Of a stretch of DNA of 64,000 bases, positions 1-7,755 are shown piece after piece; position 1 is the stretch's first letter; each line of letters begins with the position of its first letter. Source of the DNA: an uncultured Acetobacteraceae bacterium. Lineage in GTDB: Bacteria > Pseudomonadota > Alphaproteobacteria > Acetobacterales > Acetobacteraceae. Below the pieces are notes generated by a model. That model ran no database searches. It was not told the DNA's origin and was given only the letters and a program-made list of their open reading frames with translations. The stretch lies in contig CAIYDT010000134.1 of the NCBI GenBank assembly GCA_903924985.1, positions 1 through 64,000 of the forward strand, in the 5' to 3' direction. The translations under genes were made by a program, and so were the position numbers.

Positions 1-115
1 AACGCAAGATTGCGAATCGGCGGGCGGGGGTTCCGATTCTTTTCGGAATCCGGAAGGGGCAGTTTGGATTCTATTGTTGCGCTAAGGGTTCAAGATAAAA
101 TGAGGGGATGCTTGA

Positions 116-350
116 GGGGCACCACCCGAATCGCACAGACGTCCATGCAACGTGGGGCGATGCCGATGCCCCGGCGTTTGACCGCCGATTGTCCCGGGGG
201 TCGTTCGCGGCAGGGTGCGGGCGGGGGTCCTCGGGCCACGCCCGAGGATGACGGATTGAGGGGGCGGGGCGCCACCCGAACCGCACAGATGCCCTTGCAA
301 CGTGGGGCGATGCCGATGCCCCGGCGTCCAAACCCCGATTGTCCCGGGGG
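116..350. repeat. Pair of 85-bp intergenic direct repeats
   Basis: Two copies of an 85-bp sequence lie at 116-200 and 266-350, exactly 150 bp apart. By eye they differ at about 10 positions (roughly 88% identity). Each contains the near-palindrome GGGGCGATGCCGATGCCCC. A third, short copy of its core (about 373-385) runs into the stop codon of the aldolase gene. I see no supported gene in 1-384; the long open frames here are a by-product of the high GC content. Confidence 0.75.
229..247. repeat. REP-like palindrome CCTCGGG-N5-CCCGAGG
   Basis: A perfect 7-bp inverted repeat with a 5-nt loop, followed by ATGACG, lies between the two 85-bp repeats. The same unit with small changes recurs at 32965-32983, 33047-33065 and 48832-48850, always between genes. 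It looks like a dispersed REP-type element. Confidence 0.7.
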
Positions 351-384
351 AGGACGGGTTGAGGGGGCGGAGGTGGGGCGATGC

Positions 385-1173
385 CTATCCCCCGTGCGTC
401 TTCCGCAGGAACCCGGTCCGGGACACGGCGCCGGCCATCATGAAGCCCCCGTCCTGGCCGGACAGGATGAACCGCGCGCCCATCCCGATGTAGCGTGGCA
501 TGATCGCCTCATTGTAGATGCCGGCCATGCCGGGGAATTTGCCGGTTTTCTCGCAGGCGGCGATCATGGTGGCGTAGGCCTCGGCCAGGCGGTCGTTGCC
601 GAAGTCGCCGGGGATGCCCATCTCGGCGCACAGATCGTTGGACCCGATCAGCAGCACGTCCACGCCCGGGACCGCCGCGATCTCGGCGGCGTTGGCGATG
701 GCCAACGGGGTTTCCAGCATCACCACCGTCAAATTGGACTTGTTCAGCACCGTCACCGCGTCCCCGGTGGACAGCTTCCCGAGCTGGTAGTGCGGGCCCC
801 AGCCGCCGACGGATCGGTGGCCGATCGGGGGGTATTTCAGCTTCTCGACGACCTCGCGGGCCTCGGCGGCGGTATCGACGTGGGGCATGACGATGCCGAG
901 CGCGCCGTTGTCCAGCGCGCGTGTGGCGATGGCGTATTGGCCGTTCGGGACGCGGGCGATGGGGGCGATGCCGGCGTCCAGCGCGGCGGCGGAGATCTGG
1001 GCGCAGGCCTCCAGCGACATGACGCCGTGCTCCATATCCAGGAACAGCCAGTCGAAGCCGGCGGTGGCCATGGCTTTGGCGATTTCGACCGAGCGGGTCA
1101 TGCGGATGCCGACCCCGAGGGATAGCTGGCCGGCTTCAAGCTTCTCCCGGGCGACGTTACGGACGGTGGTCAT
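385..1173 (-). CDS. HpcH/HpaI family aldolase
   Basis: A 262-residue class II, metal-dependent aldolase of the HpcH/HpaI family, which cleaves 4-hydroxy-2-oxoacids into pyruvate plus an aldehyde. The family signature FDWLFLDMEHG (about 40-50) carries the catalytic His. RVPN follows at about 74-77, then the metal-binding Glu in VMLETP (about 154) and Asp in IGSNDL (about 180). The length fits the family. It is the last gene of a minus-strand run with the serine hydrolase and PhyH genes, 14 bp after the hydrolase stop, which suggests a small catabolic operon. The substrate cannot be read from the sequence. Confidence 0.9.
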   Translation of the reverse strand: MTTVRNVAREKLEAGQLSLGVGIRMTRSVEIAKAMATAGFDWLFLDMEHGVMSLEACAQISAAALDAGIAPIARVPNGQYAIATRALDNGALGIVMPHVDTAAEAREVVEKLKYPPIGHRSVGGWGPHYQLGKLSTGDAVTVLNKSNLTVVMLETPLAIANAAEIAAVPGVDVLLIGSNDLCAEMGIPGDFGNDRLAEAYATMIAACEKTGKFPGMAGIYNEAIMPRYIGMGARFILSGQDGGFMMAGAVSRTGFLRKTHGG

Positions 1174-1187
1174 GGTTCAAAACCCCT

Positions 1188-2648
1188 TCAGGCAAAGGTG
1201 TCGATGGCCGTGGCGATCATCCGGTTGAGTGACCCCAGATCCATCTTGTGATCGGTCTCGTTGGTGACGGCGACGGTCAGCCGGTGCCGCCGCAGGATGA
1301 ACACCCGGTTGTCGGAGGCGCCCGCCGCCCAGGCGGTATCGACGGGCAAATCCGGGAACAGACGGTCGGTGTTGGTGCGGAAGCAGGCGGCATAGCTGGT
1401 GCCGCTGTGGGTGGCGGTCAGGGCGTAGTTGACCCAGCCGTTTGGTAGCAGGCGCTCCCCATGCCAGACGCCGTCGTTCAGGTACAGCACTCCCAGCTTG
1501 GCGTAGTCGCGGGGCGTGGCGTAGCCGGCGCCGGAAGCGATGAAGTTGCCCGCGATGTCGGCCGAGTGCTGGTAGCTGGTCATGCCCAGCCGGTCGGCCA
1601 GCAGGCCGTAGGCCGTCTCATGGTACGGCAGCCCGCGCCGGCCGATCTGGTCCTGGATGATGGAGCCCAGCACGTTGATGCCGGCGTTGACGTAGCGGAA
1701 CACCGAGCCGGGGATGGCGGCGACGACGGACCGCTGCGCAGCCTCGAACGCGTCCACCCCGTCCTGGTAGACGGCGCTGTTCTCGAAGCCAAGGACCGTG
1801 CGTCCGTCCTCCAAAAGCACCGGGAAGCCGATACCCGAGCGCATGCGGACCAGGTGGTCGAGGGTGATCAGCCGGTGGATGCCGCGCGGATCGGCCCAGA
1901 GCGGGGCCGGCGCCGGGTCGTGCATGGAGTTCAGCCAGCCGTCGTGGATCATCCGCCCGATCACCGTGCACGTAATGGCCTTGGTCATCGACCAGCTCGG
2001 CGTTGCCTTGTTCGGGCCGCCGAAGTCGCTGTAGCGCTCCAGCAGGACGCGGTCGGGTTTGGCGATCAGCACGCCGTATACGCCGAAGGACGTGGCCATG
2101 AAGGCGTCCAACGCCTTGGTCATCGCGGCGGGGGGGGGCGCGGGGTCGGCCACGTCTTCGCCGAACGGCCAGGGCTTGCCGGCGGGGGTGGCGTGGCGGT
2201 GGAGGGGCTTGGGGTCGAAACGGGGCACGGCGTGCTCGCCCAGCAGGATGCTGCCGTAGCCGGGGCGGGTGACCGCGGAGCCGATGATGGGCGGGCCGAA
2301 GGATGGGTCGTTCCAGGCGACGGTGACCCGCTGGTCGCCCGCGTCGGTCTCCACCCGGATTTGTCCGCCGGCGAGTGCGGCCTCCAGGTCGCCCGAGATG
2401 TCCGTATCGTCCGACCGCGAGTCCAGCCCGGCCGGCACGACGGCGGCGCGCGGACGGAGGTGCAGGTTGGCGGTGTGATGGTCCAGGCCCGTCACGTACA
2501 GCATATCCGCGAGCCGCTTGGCGGCGAAGTTCGCGGAGCGTTGCCGCAGCGATCGGAGGGAGGCGTCGTAGACCAGCGGGTCCACTGGCCCATCCCCCAG
2601 AGGATGCGGGGTGGCGTCGAAGATGGGTTCGGCGGCGGGGGTGGTCAT
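1188..2648 (-). CDS. Beta-lactamase-family serine hydrolase
   Basis: A 486-residue penicillin-binding-fold serine hydrolase. The nucleophile motif S-M-T-K is at about 220-223 (context PSWSMTKAIT), and the second motif Y-V-N at about 319-321 (FRYVNAG). This family includes class C beta-lactamases, esterases and 6-aminohexanoate-dimer hydrolases. The N-terminal 180 residues precede the catalytic domain, and I see no clear signal peptide, so the protein is probably cytoplasmic and not a beta-lactamase in the resistance sense. The ATG overlaps the TGA of the upstream PhyH gene by 4 nt (ATGA), indicating translational coupling. Confidence 0.87.
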   Translation of the reverse strand: MTTPAAEPIFDATPHPLGDGPVDPLVYDASLRSLRQRSANFAAKRLADMLYVTGLDHHTANLHLRPRAAVVPAGLDSRSDDTDISGDLEAALAGGQIRVETDAGDQRVTVAWNDPSFGPPIIGSAVTRPGYGSILLGEHAVPRFDPKPLHRHATPAGKPWPFGEDVADPAPPPAAMTKALDAFMATSFGVYGVLIAKPDRVLLERYSDFGGPNKATPSWSMTKAITCTVIGRMIHDGWLNSMHDPAPAPLWADPRGIHRLITLDHLVRMRSGIGFPVLLEDGRTVLGFENSAVYQDGVDAFEAAQRSVVAAIPGSVFRYVNAGINVLGSIIQDQIGRRGLPYHETAYGLLADRLGMTSYQHSADIAGNFIASGAGYATPRDYAKLGVLYLNDGVWHGERLLPNGWVNYALTATHSGTSYAACFRTNTDRLFPDLPVDTAWAAGASDNRVFILRRHRLTVAVTNETDHKMDLGSLNRMIATAIDTFA

Positions 2649-3538
2649 TTGGCCATTTCCGGGGTGAGGGCGGCGGCGGGGATGTCGAAGAAGCGGTGCT
2701 TCATGCCCTTCTGGTTCTCGTACAGGGAGCCTTGCTTGACGGCCGGCGGCAGCGGCAGGCGCACCGGAGCGGGGGCCAACCGAGGCTCCCGCGTTTGGCC
2801 GGCGACCATCAGATCGTCGAACCTGGCGATCCCGCCGGGGAAACCCAGCAGCGGCCAGGCATCGGCGGCGCGGAACTGGAACAGCAGCAGGCGCCGGTCG
2901 CGGTCGGACACGTTGGGCGCCGAGCCGTGGACCGCGCGGACGTGATGCACGGTGATGGAGCCGGCCTTGCCCAGCAGCGGGATGGCCTTGGCGTAGTCCA
3001 CGTCGTGGTTGGTCGGGTCCATGGCGCCGCAGAATATGCCGTCCGCGTGGTGGTCGTAGGTGGGCCCCCGGTGGCTGCCGGGGATGATCATCAGCGGCCC
3101 GTTCTCCATCGCCATGTCATCGAACATGACGCCCACGGCCGCGAGGTCGTCGTTGGTGTGGGGGTAGAAGGCCCAGTCCTGATGCCACTCCACCGGTGCG
3201 CCGAAGCCGGCGCACTTCATGTTCAGCTTGGCGGAGTCGAAGCGGATGTCCGGGCCCCACAGGTCCTTCAGGACCGCGAGGATGCGCGGATGCCGAGTCA
3301 GGGCGGCATATTCGGGATGGTGCTGGGTGGCGGCCTTGATGCGCCGCACCCGCGGGTTTTCCGGGGTGTGGCTGTCCTCGAGGTCGTAGATCTCGTTATG
3401 GGCCGAGATGCCGCGGGCACGTTCGACGAAGCCGTCGGTGACGGCGCGGAGGCGCTGGACCTCCAGGGGCGTCAGGACGTCGGGCACCACGATGGCGCCA
3501 ACTTCGTTGTATTCCTGGATTTGAGCCTGGGTGAGCAC
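2645..3538 (-). CDS. Phytanoyl-CoA dioxygenase (PhyH) family protein
   Basis: A 297-residue Fe(II)/2-oxoglutarate-dependent oxygenase of the PhyH family. The facial triad is visible as H-x-D in VEWHQDWAF (about 119-121) and a distal His in RAVHGSAP (about 204). An Arg a few residues later suits 2-oxoglutarate binding. I chose the GTG start because it has a GGGAGAAA ribosome-binding site just upstream and begins at the family's usual N-terminus (LTQAQIQEY). The frame stays open far upstream, but that part resembles nothing. It is the first gene of the operon with the serine hydrolase and the HpcH aldolase; a role in oxidising an organic acid or ester is inference. Confidence 0.88.
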   Translation of the reverse strand: MLTQAQIQEYNEVGAIVVPDVLTPLEVQRLRAVTDGFVERARGISAHNEIYDLEDSHTPENPRVRRIKAATQHHPEYAALTRHPRILAVLKDLWGPDIRFDSAKLNMKCAGFGAPVEWHQDWAFYPHTNDDLAAVGVMFDDMAMENGPLMIIPGSHRGPTYDHHADGIFCGAMDPTNHDVDYAKAIPLLGKAGSITVHHVRAVHGSAPNVSDRDRRLLLFQFRAADAWPLLGFPGGIARFDDLMVAGQTREPRLAPAPVRLPLPPAVKQGSLYENQKGMKHRFFDIPAAALTPEMAK

Positions 3539-3611
3539 CGATTTTCTCCCGCTGGTTGCCGGCAGATTAGCACCTTGGGGCGGGGTGAGCGCAAATGCGG
3601 CTTGCCGACGT

Positions 3612-3634
3612 GGATATCGGCAAGCTATCCGATA
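3612..3634. promoter_or_regulatory. Palindromic site TATCCGATA, first of four
   Basis: The segment GCTATCCGATAAG (3624-3636) matches 11 of 13 positions of the palindrome GCTATCCGATAGC that recurs near parA and around 50.2 and 51.9 kb. It is preceded by GGATATCGG (3612-3620), which makes a TATCGG/CCGATA inverted repeat. It lies about 75-95 bp upstream of the PhyH start and is a candidate operator. The binding protein is unknown. Confidence 0.5.
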
Positions 3635-3658
3635 AGAAACGCCTTGGGAGTCCTCGCC

Positions 3659-3892
3659 GTGGCCATCGACGTGCGCGACCGCGCCATCGTGCAGCCAGAA
3701 GCGGCCTCCCGCCGCGATGCCTGGCCGCCCAATGGCGGGCGCCCCGGCAGCGATCTGGAATTCATGCGGACCCACCATCTGGACCCGCACTGGGACTACG
3801 ACGACCCCACCCAGGTGCTGCCCCCCGGCGTCGATGAGCAATTGCGCCGCGATTTCTTCATGAACAACGCCCGGACTGTCTATGGCGGTTGA
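3659..3892 (+). pseudogene. Internally deleted amidohydrolase (family 2) remnant
   Basis: An open frame of about 77 codons joins two pieces of an amidohydrolase-2 TIM-barrel protein. The first half (PPNGGRPGSDLEFMRTHHLD) matches the N-terminal part of such enzymes, which normally continue into a long barrel. The second half (HWDYDDPTQVLPPG, then RRDFFMNNARTVYG) is the typical C-terminus with the HWD-[FY]-DDP motif. About 250-300 residues that normally lie between are missing. The junction falls at CCGCAC (3785-3790), a plausible microhomology. No catalytic core remains, so the frame is non-functional. The identification is from family memory. Confidence 0.7.
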
Positions 3893-3924
3893 CGAATCAT
3901 CCGCGAGCGCCGTCTCTTGCGCGT

Positions 3925-4626
3925 ATGAATGTCCCACCGCCGGAAACACTGGCTTTGCCGACCGGTACCGCTCGGGTGGAGTGGCGCCGCAGCAGCCGTG
4001 CTCGGAGGGTGAGTTTACGTGTCGATCCAAGGGGTGGTGCAGTGGTGGTGACGTTGCCTTCGCGGGCCAGCCATCGGTCCGGAATGGCGCTGCTGATGAG
4101 CCATGTGGATTGGGTGGCCGATCGCCTCGCGGCTCTGCCGGAGGCGGTGCCGTTTGTCGATGGTGCGATGGTTCCGGTTTGCGGCGTTCCCCATCGTATC
4201 CGGCATGTGCCCTCCGCCCGTGGTGGAGCCTGGCTGCACGACGACGAACTGCATGTTGCGGGTGCCCCCGAATTCCTGCGTCGGCGCGTGGTCGATTTCC
4301 TGCGGGCCGAGGCGCGCCGGCGGTTGAGCGCCCTGGTTTCGGTAAAGGCTGCGCTGGGTGGCGTGACGCCGAAGCGTATCGTGGTGAAGGATACCTCCAG
4401 CCGCTGGGGCAGTTGCGCGCCCGATAAGACCTTGGCGTTCAGCTGGCGCCTGGTGATGGCCCCGGAGTTCGTGCAGGACTACGTCGCCGCGCACGAGGTC
4501 GCCCATATCGGGCACATGAACCACGGCAAATTGTTCTGGGCGCAGGTCGACCGGCTGACCCCACACACCAAGGTCGCGATCGCCTGGTTGCGGCACGACG
4601 GGGCGCGGCTACAGCGGATGGGGTGA
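3925..4626 (+). CDS. YgjP-like (M48/DUF45) metallopeptidase domain protein
   Basis: A 233-residue YgjP/DUF45-type zinc metallopeptidase. The catalytic HEVAH is at 190-194 (AAHEVAHIGH) with a third ligand His at about 200 (MNHGKLFW). The preceding DTSSRWGSC block (157-164) is the family signature. The N-terminal half is Arg-rich (RRSSRARRVSLRV). A TTG 36 nt upstream is an alternative start, but the ATG in front of MNVPPPE is preferred. The cellular role of this family is poorly known. It follows the amidohydrolase remnant closely but is probably not functionally linked to it. Confidence 0.87.
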   Translation: MNVPPPETLALPTGTARVEWRRSSRARRVSLRVDPRGGAVVVTLPSRASHRSGMALLMSHVDWVADRLAALPEAVPFVDGAMVPVCGVPHRIRHVPSARGGAWLHDDELHVAGAPEFLRRRVVDFLRAEARRRLSALVSVKAALGGVTPKRIVVKDTSSRWGSCAPDKTLAFSWRLVMAPEFVQDYVAAHEVAHIGHMNHGKLFWAQVDRLTPHTKVAIAWLRHDGARLQRMG

Positions 4627-4757
4627 TAATCCGCCATGGTGCCCGAGATGCCCCGCGCGGCCACGGTCTTAACGACGCTGAGGGCCGCGATGGTGGTCGC
4701 GGCGGCGCCTAAGCCAGTCAGTCCGCGGCGGGAGATCGTGGGTTCGTTGAATGCCAT
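4479..4757 (-). pseudogene. Orphan Tat signal peptide, probable truncated gene
   Basis: The ATG at 4757 has a good AGAGG ribosome-binding site. The frame reads MAFNEPTISRRGLTGLGAAA and on through TTIAALSVV: a twin-arginine motif (SRRGLTG), a hydrophobic stretch and a possible cleavage site near AAR. After about 45 residues the frame merges into antisense of the metallopeptidase gene and stops with no recognisable domain. A TTGACA lies about 95 bp upstream on the same strand. I read this as the 5' end of an exported, probably cofactor-containing, protein whose body has been deleted. It could also be a short expressed peptide. Confidence 0.45.
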
Positions 4758-5079
4758 GCGCCTCTGTCCTATTTCCCAATTCTGGGTTTGTTGCATGCCG
4801 GCACGGGCCTGGTTCGGCCCCGCCGGGGGTTGTTAGGCAACTGGTGTGTCAAGAGAGGGGCTGGGAAAGTCAGGTGGCGGAGAGCCGCTTCTCTTTTCAG
4901 TTGCGTCGGGACTGAAATCCCGGCCGCGCAACACCCCGGCCGAGGTACTCCTACAGTACCTGTTGCATTTCAAATGTGAATCCACCTACCGGCCTTCGCC
5001 GGCATGACGTGATAGCGCTGTCACGAAGGTCACTCCTCGGCCGACCGGTATCAGAGGGTTGCGTGGCAATTTAGCGGGC
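4758..5079. other. Intergenic region with a REP-like hairpin
   Basis: About 320 bp without a supported gene. It holds the palindrome CCGGC-CTTC-GCCGG followed by ATGACG (4989-5008), a common dispersed-repeat form in GC-rich alphaproteobacteria, and a short AT-rich palindrome CATTTCAAATG near 4965. Otherwise I see nothing. Confidence 0.5.
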
Positions 5080-5571
5080 TCAAAAAATCCCGGCGTCCAA
5101 GCCTGCCGCGAACGCCGCCCCCAGCTCGGCGCACCGCGCCAGATCCGCCGGGCCAACCGACTTAGGTGCCAGGATCGCTTCCGGCGTTTGGGCATGCGTG
5201 CACACGATCAGCGGCTCCATGATAGGACGCAGCCGCCAGCCCGTGGCGATGCGGGCGATCTGGCGGGCGGCGTTTTCGCCGTCGCTGCCGGCGCAGATCA
5301 TCGTGGCGTAGGGCCGGCCTTCGATGCAGCCTAGCGCCGGGTAGTAGCTACGGTCGAAAAAATCCTTCATCGGGCCTGACAGCGCGGCCAGATTCTCCGG
5401 TGTCGCGAAAATGAAGCCGTCGGCCGAGAGCAGGTCGGATCCGGTTGTCGTTTCAGCCGACAGCAACTTGACGTTTATACTGGGCTCCGCTGTCGCGGCG
5501 CGCCGAGCGGCCTCGGCCATTTGGCTTGTGCCGCCCGTGCGGGAGTGGAAGACGATCAGAAGTGTCTTCAC
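5080..5571 (-). CDS. Flavodoxin-like NAD(P)H-dependent oxidoreductase
   Basis: A 163-residue flavodoxin-fold protein. The FMN phosphate-binding loop is at the N-terminus (LLIVFHSRTGGTSQMAEA, about 4-21), followed by GFIFATPENLAALSGPMKDF, the FMN-reductase/WrbA-type loop after strand 3. It is short, with no extra domain, and probably reduces quinones or other small acceptors using FMN. It lies 3 bp downstream of the small partner gene of parA on the same strand, so it may be co-transcribed with the partition cassette. That arrangement is unusual and may be accidental. Confidence 0.8.
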   Translation of the reverse strand: MKTLLIVFHSRTGGTSQMAEAARRAATAEPSINVKLLSAETTTGSDLLSADGFIFATPENLAALSGPMKDFFDRSYYPALGCIEGRPYATMICAGSDGENAARQIARIATGWRLRPIMEPLIVCTHAQTPEAILAPKSVGPADLARCAELGAAFAAGLDAGIF

Positions 5572-5574
5572 GCG

Positions 5575-5904
5575 TTATCCGAGTTCGCGCTTCAACGCCG
5601 CCAATGCGTGTTCCAGCGTTTCGCCCAACACCCAGCCTTTGGCGTCGCTGATGGCATAGAAGGCGTCGACCGTTTCCTGCGACGCTTTGACGTTGAACTG
5701 CACGTTGCGGCCGGTGCGATGACGGCGTTGCGCCCGTTTCGGGGTGGCGACCGGCTGCTCGCGACTGCGAAAATGGGCTGCCTCCGCCACGGCCCGCACT
5801 TGCTCCTGCAAGGGCGCCGAGGTGTCGGGCCCGGGGCGGGGTGCGAAGCCGCCGATGTCGAGGTCGTCGGCTTCGAAAATGCTCGCGCGCGTACCGCTCA
5901 TCAC
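5575..5904 (-). CDS. Small ParA-partner protein, probable DNA-binding
   Basis: A 109-residue protein. Its N-terminal half is disordered (FAPRPGPDTSAP) and basic around 58-66 (KRAQRRHRT). The C-terminal 45 residues (RNVQFNVKASQETVDAFYAI, then a helix with LGETLEHALAALKREL) look like a ribbon-helix-helix or stability-determinant domain. Its start overlaps the parA stop by 4 nt (ATGA). Small RHH-type proteins encoded just after a short ParA act as ParB-like centromere-binding and autoregulatory factors in type Ib plasmid partition systems. That role is inferred from position and fold; I recognise no exact family. Confidence 0.6.
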   Translation of the reverse strand: MMSGTRASIFEADDLDIGGFAPRPGPDTSAPLQEQVRAVAEAAHFRSREQPVATPKRAQRRHRTGRNVQFNVKASQETVDAFYAISDAKGWVLGETLEHALAALKRELG

Positions 5905-6596
5905 GCCACCTTCCGCTGTGGTTCGGCTGCTTTGGATTCCCTGAGGATGGCAATCGTTTCTGCCGCGAAGGCGCGTGCATTGGCCATCGAGGCCGGAATG
6001 TTGGTCACCTGTGTCGCATCCAGGCCCGAAAGCGTGCCACCGAATACGAAAATGGCGCGATAGGCCTCGCGTTCGTGGATCTGCGTGCCGAACACGCGCA
6101 TGCCGGCATTGACGAACTCGGCCTCGATGCTTTTCAGGGTGCGCGGGCGAATGGCAGCGCTGGTGCGGGTGAACAGCACGGCCAGCGGAATGGTTTTGTT
6201 GAACGCCCGTTCCTGCCGACGAATCAGCGCGATGGCTTTCACCGCCTCCGCCGCGTCGAGTTGGGAGCCCTGCGTGGGGATGATCGCCAGATCGGCGCGG
6301 CTTAACGCGTAGCCGACCATCATTGAGGCCGTGCCTTCCAGGTCCACCACCACGAAGGCGCTTTCGGTCGCGGCGCGTTCGATGGCGTCGATGATCGTGT
6401 CCTCGGTGATATCGGCGAGGATGGTGAGCGTCGCCGGTTTGCCGGGGCGGCTGCCCCAGCGGGAGACCGGCTTGTTCGGGTCGGCGTCGATGAAGGTGAC
6501 GCTGGCGCCGCGTTCTGCCAATTCGGCCGCCAGCAGCACGGCGGCGGTGGATTTTCCGGCGCCGCCTTTTGGGCTGGCGAAGACGATGGTTGGCAT
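5901..6596 (-). CDS. parA: ParA-family ATPase, plasmid-type
   Basis: A 231-residue Walker-type ATPase of the ParA/MinD superfamily. The deviant Walker A loop is KGGAGKST (10-17), with FIDADPNKP (about 36-44) as the A' motif and VVVDLEGTAS as Walker B. The protein is short and lacks the N-terminal HTH of large ParAs, which is the form found in type Ib plasmid partition cassettes and some chromosomal copies. It is followed, with a 4-nt overlap, by a small probable DNA-binding partner. An array of GGATATC-type repeats lies immediately upstream. It might partition a protein cargo or be a relic of an integrated plasmid. Confidence 0.85.
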   Translation of the reverse strand: MPTIVFASPKGGAGKSTAAVLLAAELAERGASVTFIDADPNKPVSRWGSRPGKPATLTILADITEDTIIDAIERAATESAFVVVDLEGTASMMVGYALSRADLAIIPTQGSQLDAAEAVKAIALIRRQERAFNKTIPLAVLFTRTSAAIRPRTLKSIEAEFVNAGMRVFGTQIHEREAYRAIFVFGGTLSGLDATQVTNIPASMANARAFAAETIAILRESKAAEPQRKVA

Positions 6597-6631
6597 GCTG
6601 GGCCTCGAGTCGGGACTGTCGGAAGCGATTC

Positions 6632-6690
6632 GATATCCGATAGCCGCCTGGAAGACAACTGGATATCTATAGGATATCTATCAGATTTCA
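6632..6690. promoter_or_regulatory. Candidate centromere/operator array upstream of parA
   Basis: This AT-rich island sits in GC-rich surroundings, 36 bp upstream of the parA start. It contains GATATCCGATAGC (6632-6644), 12 of 13 to the palindrome GCTATCCGATAGC. It also contains two perfect direct repeats GGATATCTAT at 6661-6670 and 6672-6681, 11 bp apart (one helical turn), then TATCAGATT. Such arrays in front of small parA operons typically serve as both operator and parS. The 13-mer is found exactly, in reverse complement, at 50235-50247. Confidence 0.6.
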
Positions 6691-6747
6691 AAGTAGACGC
6701 GACCCCCTGTCCGGCGGCATGGTGCGGGAAAACACGGGGACTCCCTC

Positions 6748-7755
6748 ATGCGTATGCTGTTCGCCGCGATTTTGGCTTTGGCCGCCGTGCCAGCCTTGGC
6801 GCAAAACACGCCCGGCCCGACCTTGGCCAACGTGCTGAAGAAAGGGTACGTCGAATGCGCCGTTCCCTCAGGCACCCCCGGCTTCGGCTTCGTCGATAGC
6901 AAGGGGGAGTTCCGCGGGCTGGATGTCGACACCTGCAAGGCGGTGGCCGCGGCGATCTTCGGCGATGCGTCCAAGGCGCGTTTCATGGGGTTGAACGGCG
7001 CCCAGCGTCTGCCGGCGCTGCAATCGGGGCAGGTGGATTTGGTCGTGCAGACGCTCACCCAGACCCAATCGCGGGAGGCTGCGAATGGCCTGCTGTTCAC
7101 CGGTGTGAACTTTTACGATGGGCAGAGCTTCCTGGTGCGCAAATCGTCCGGCGTAAAATCCGCGAAAGACCTGGCGGGCGCCTCCATCTGCGTCAGCGCC
7201 GGTAGCACCAGTGAGCTGAATTTGGCCGACTGGTCGCAGGCCGCCGGGGTGAAAATCAACCCGGTGGTGTTCGAGCGGGTGGATGAAGGACGCGCCGCGT
7301 ACGACAAGGGCCGGTGCGACGCATATTCGACCGACTCCAGCCAGCTCGCGACCATCGCCACCATCATGCACGACCCCGAGGACCAGATGGTCTTATCTGA
7401 CATCATCAGCAAAGAACCGCTGGGGCCGGCGGTGCGTCAGGGCGACGACCAGTGGTATGAGATCGTTAAGTGGACGTTGAACGCCCTGATCGAAGCGGAG
7501 GAGCAGGGAATCACCCAGGCCAATGTGGACGAGAAGCTGACCAGCCAGACACCGCAGATAAAGCGCCTACTGGGCACGACCGGCGACTACGGAAAGTTCA
7601 TGGCGCTGGACAACAAATGGGCGTTCAACGCCATCAAGGCGGTGGGTAATTACGGGGAGATGTTCGACCGCAATTTCGGCCCGCTGAAGATGCCGCGCGG
7701 GAAGAACGCGCTGTGGAGCAAAGGCGGACTGATGTATTCGGCACCCATCCGCTAG
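6748..7755 (+). CDS. General amino-acid ABC transporter substrate-binding protein, AapJ-like
   Basis: A 335-residue periplasmic binding protein of the polar amino-acid (SBP family 3, AapJ/BztA) type. A signal peptide covers about residues 1-19 ([19 protein letters not shown]). The mature protein shows the family features [36 protein letters not shown] and [20 protein letters not shown]. The permease and ATPase genes (aapQMP) that usually follow are absent here; the next gene is convergent. It therefore serves a transporter encoded elsewhere or is an orphan receptor. It shares the promoter-bearing gap with divergent parA. The stop overlaps the accC stop inside a CTAG. Confidence 0.88.
   Translation: MRMLFAAILALAAVPALAQNTPGPTLANVLKKGYVECAVPSGTPGFGFVDSKGEFRGLDVDTCKAVAAAIFGDASKARFMGLNGAQRLPALQSGQVDLVVQTLTQTQSREAANGLLFTGVNFYDGQSFLVRKSSGVKSAKDLAGASICVSAGSTSELNLADWSQAAGVKINPVVFERVDEGRAAYDKGRCDAYSTDSSQLATIATIMHDPEDQMVLSDIISKEPLGPAVRQGDDQWYEIVKWTLNALIEAEEQGITQANVDEKLTSQTPQIKRLLGTTGDYGKFMALDNKWAFNAIKAVGNYGEMFDRNFGPLKMPRGKNALWSKGGLMYSAPIR

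Noticed and set aside
385-3538. PhyH-hydrolase-aldolase genes as a beta-lactam resistance cluster
   Set aside because: The hydrolase has S-M-T-K and Y-V-N but no signal peptide, and its neighbours are catabolic enzymes, so resistance is unlikely.
5575-6747. Window as a plasmid, because of the parA cassette
   Set aside because: No replication initiator; leuS, holA, glyQS, accBC and ribF lie in the same window, so this is chromosome or, at most, an integrated relic.
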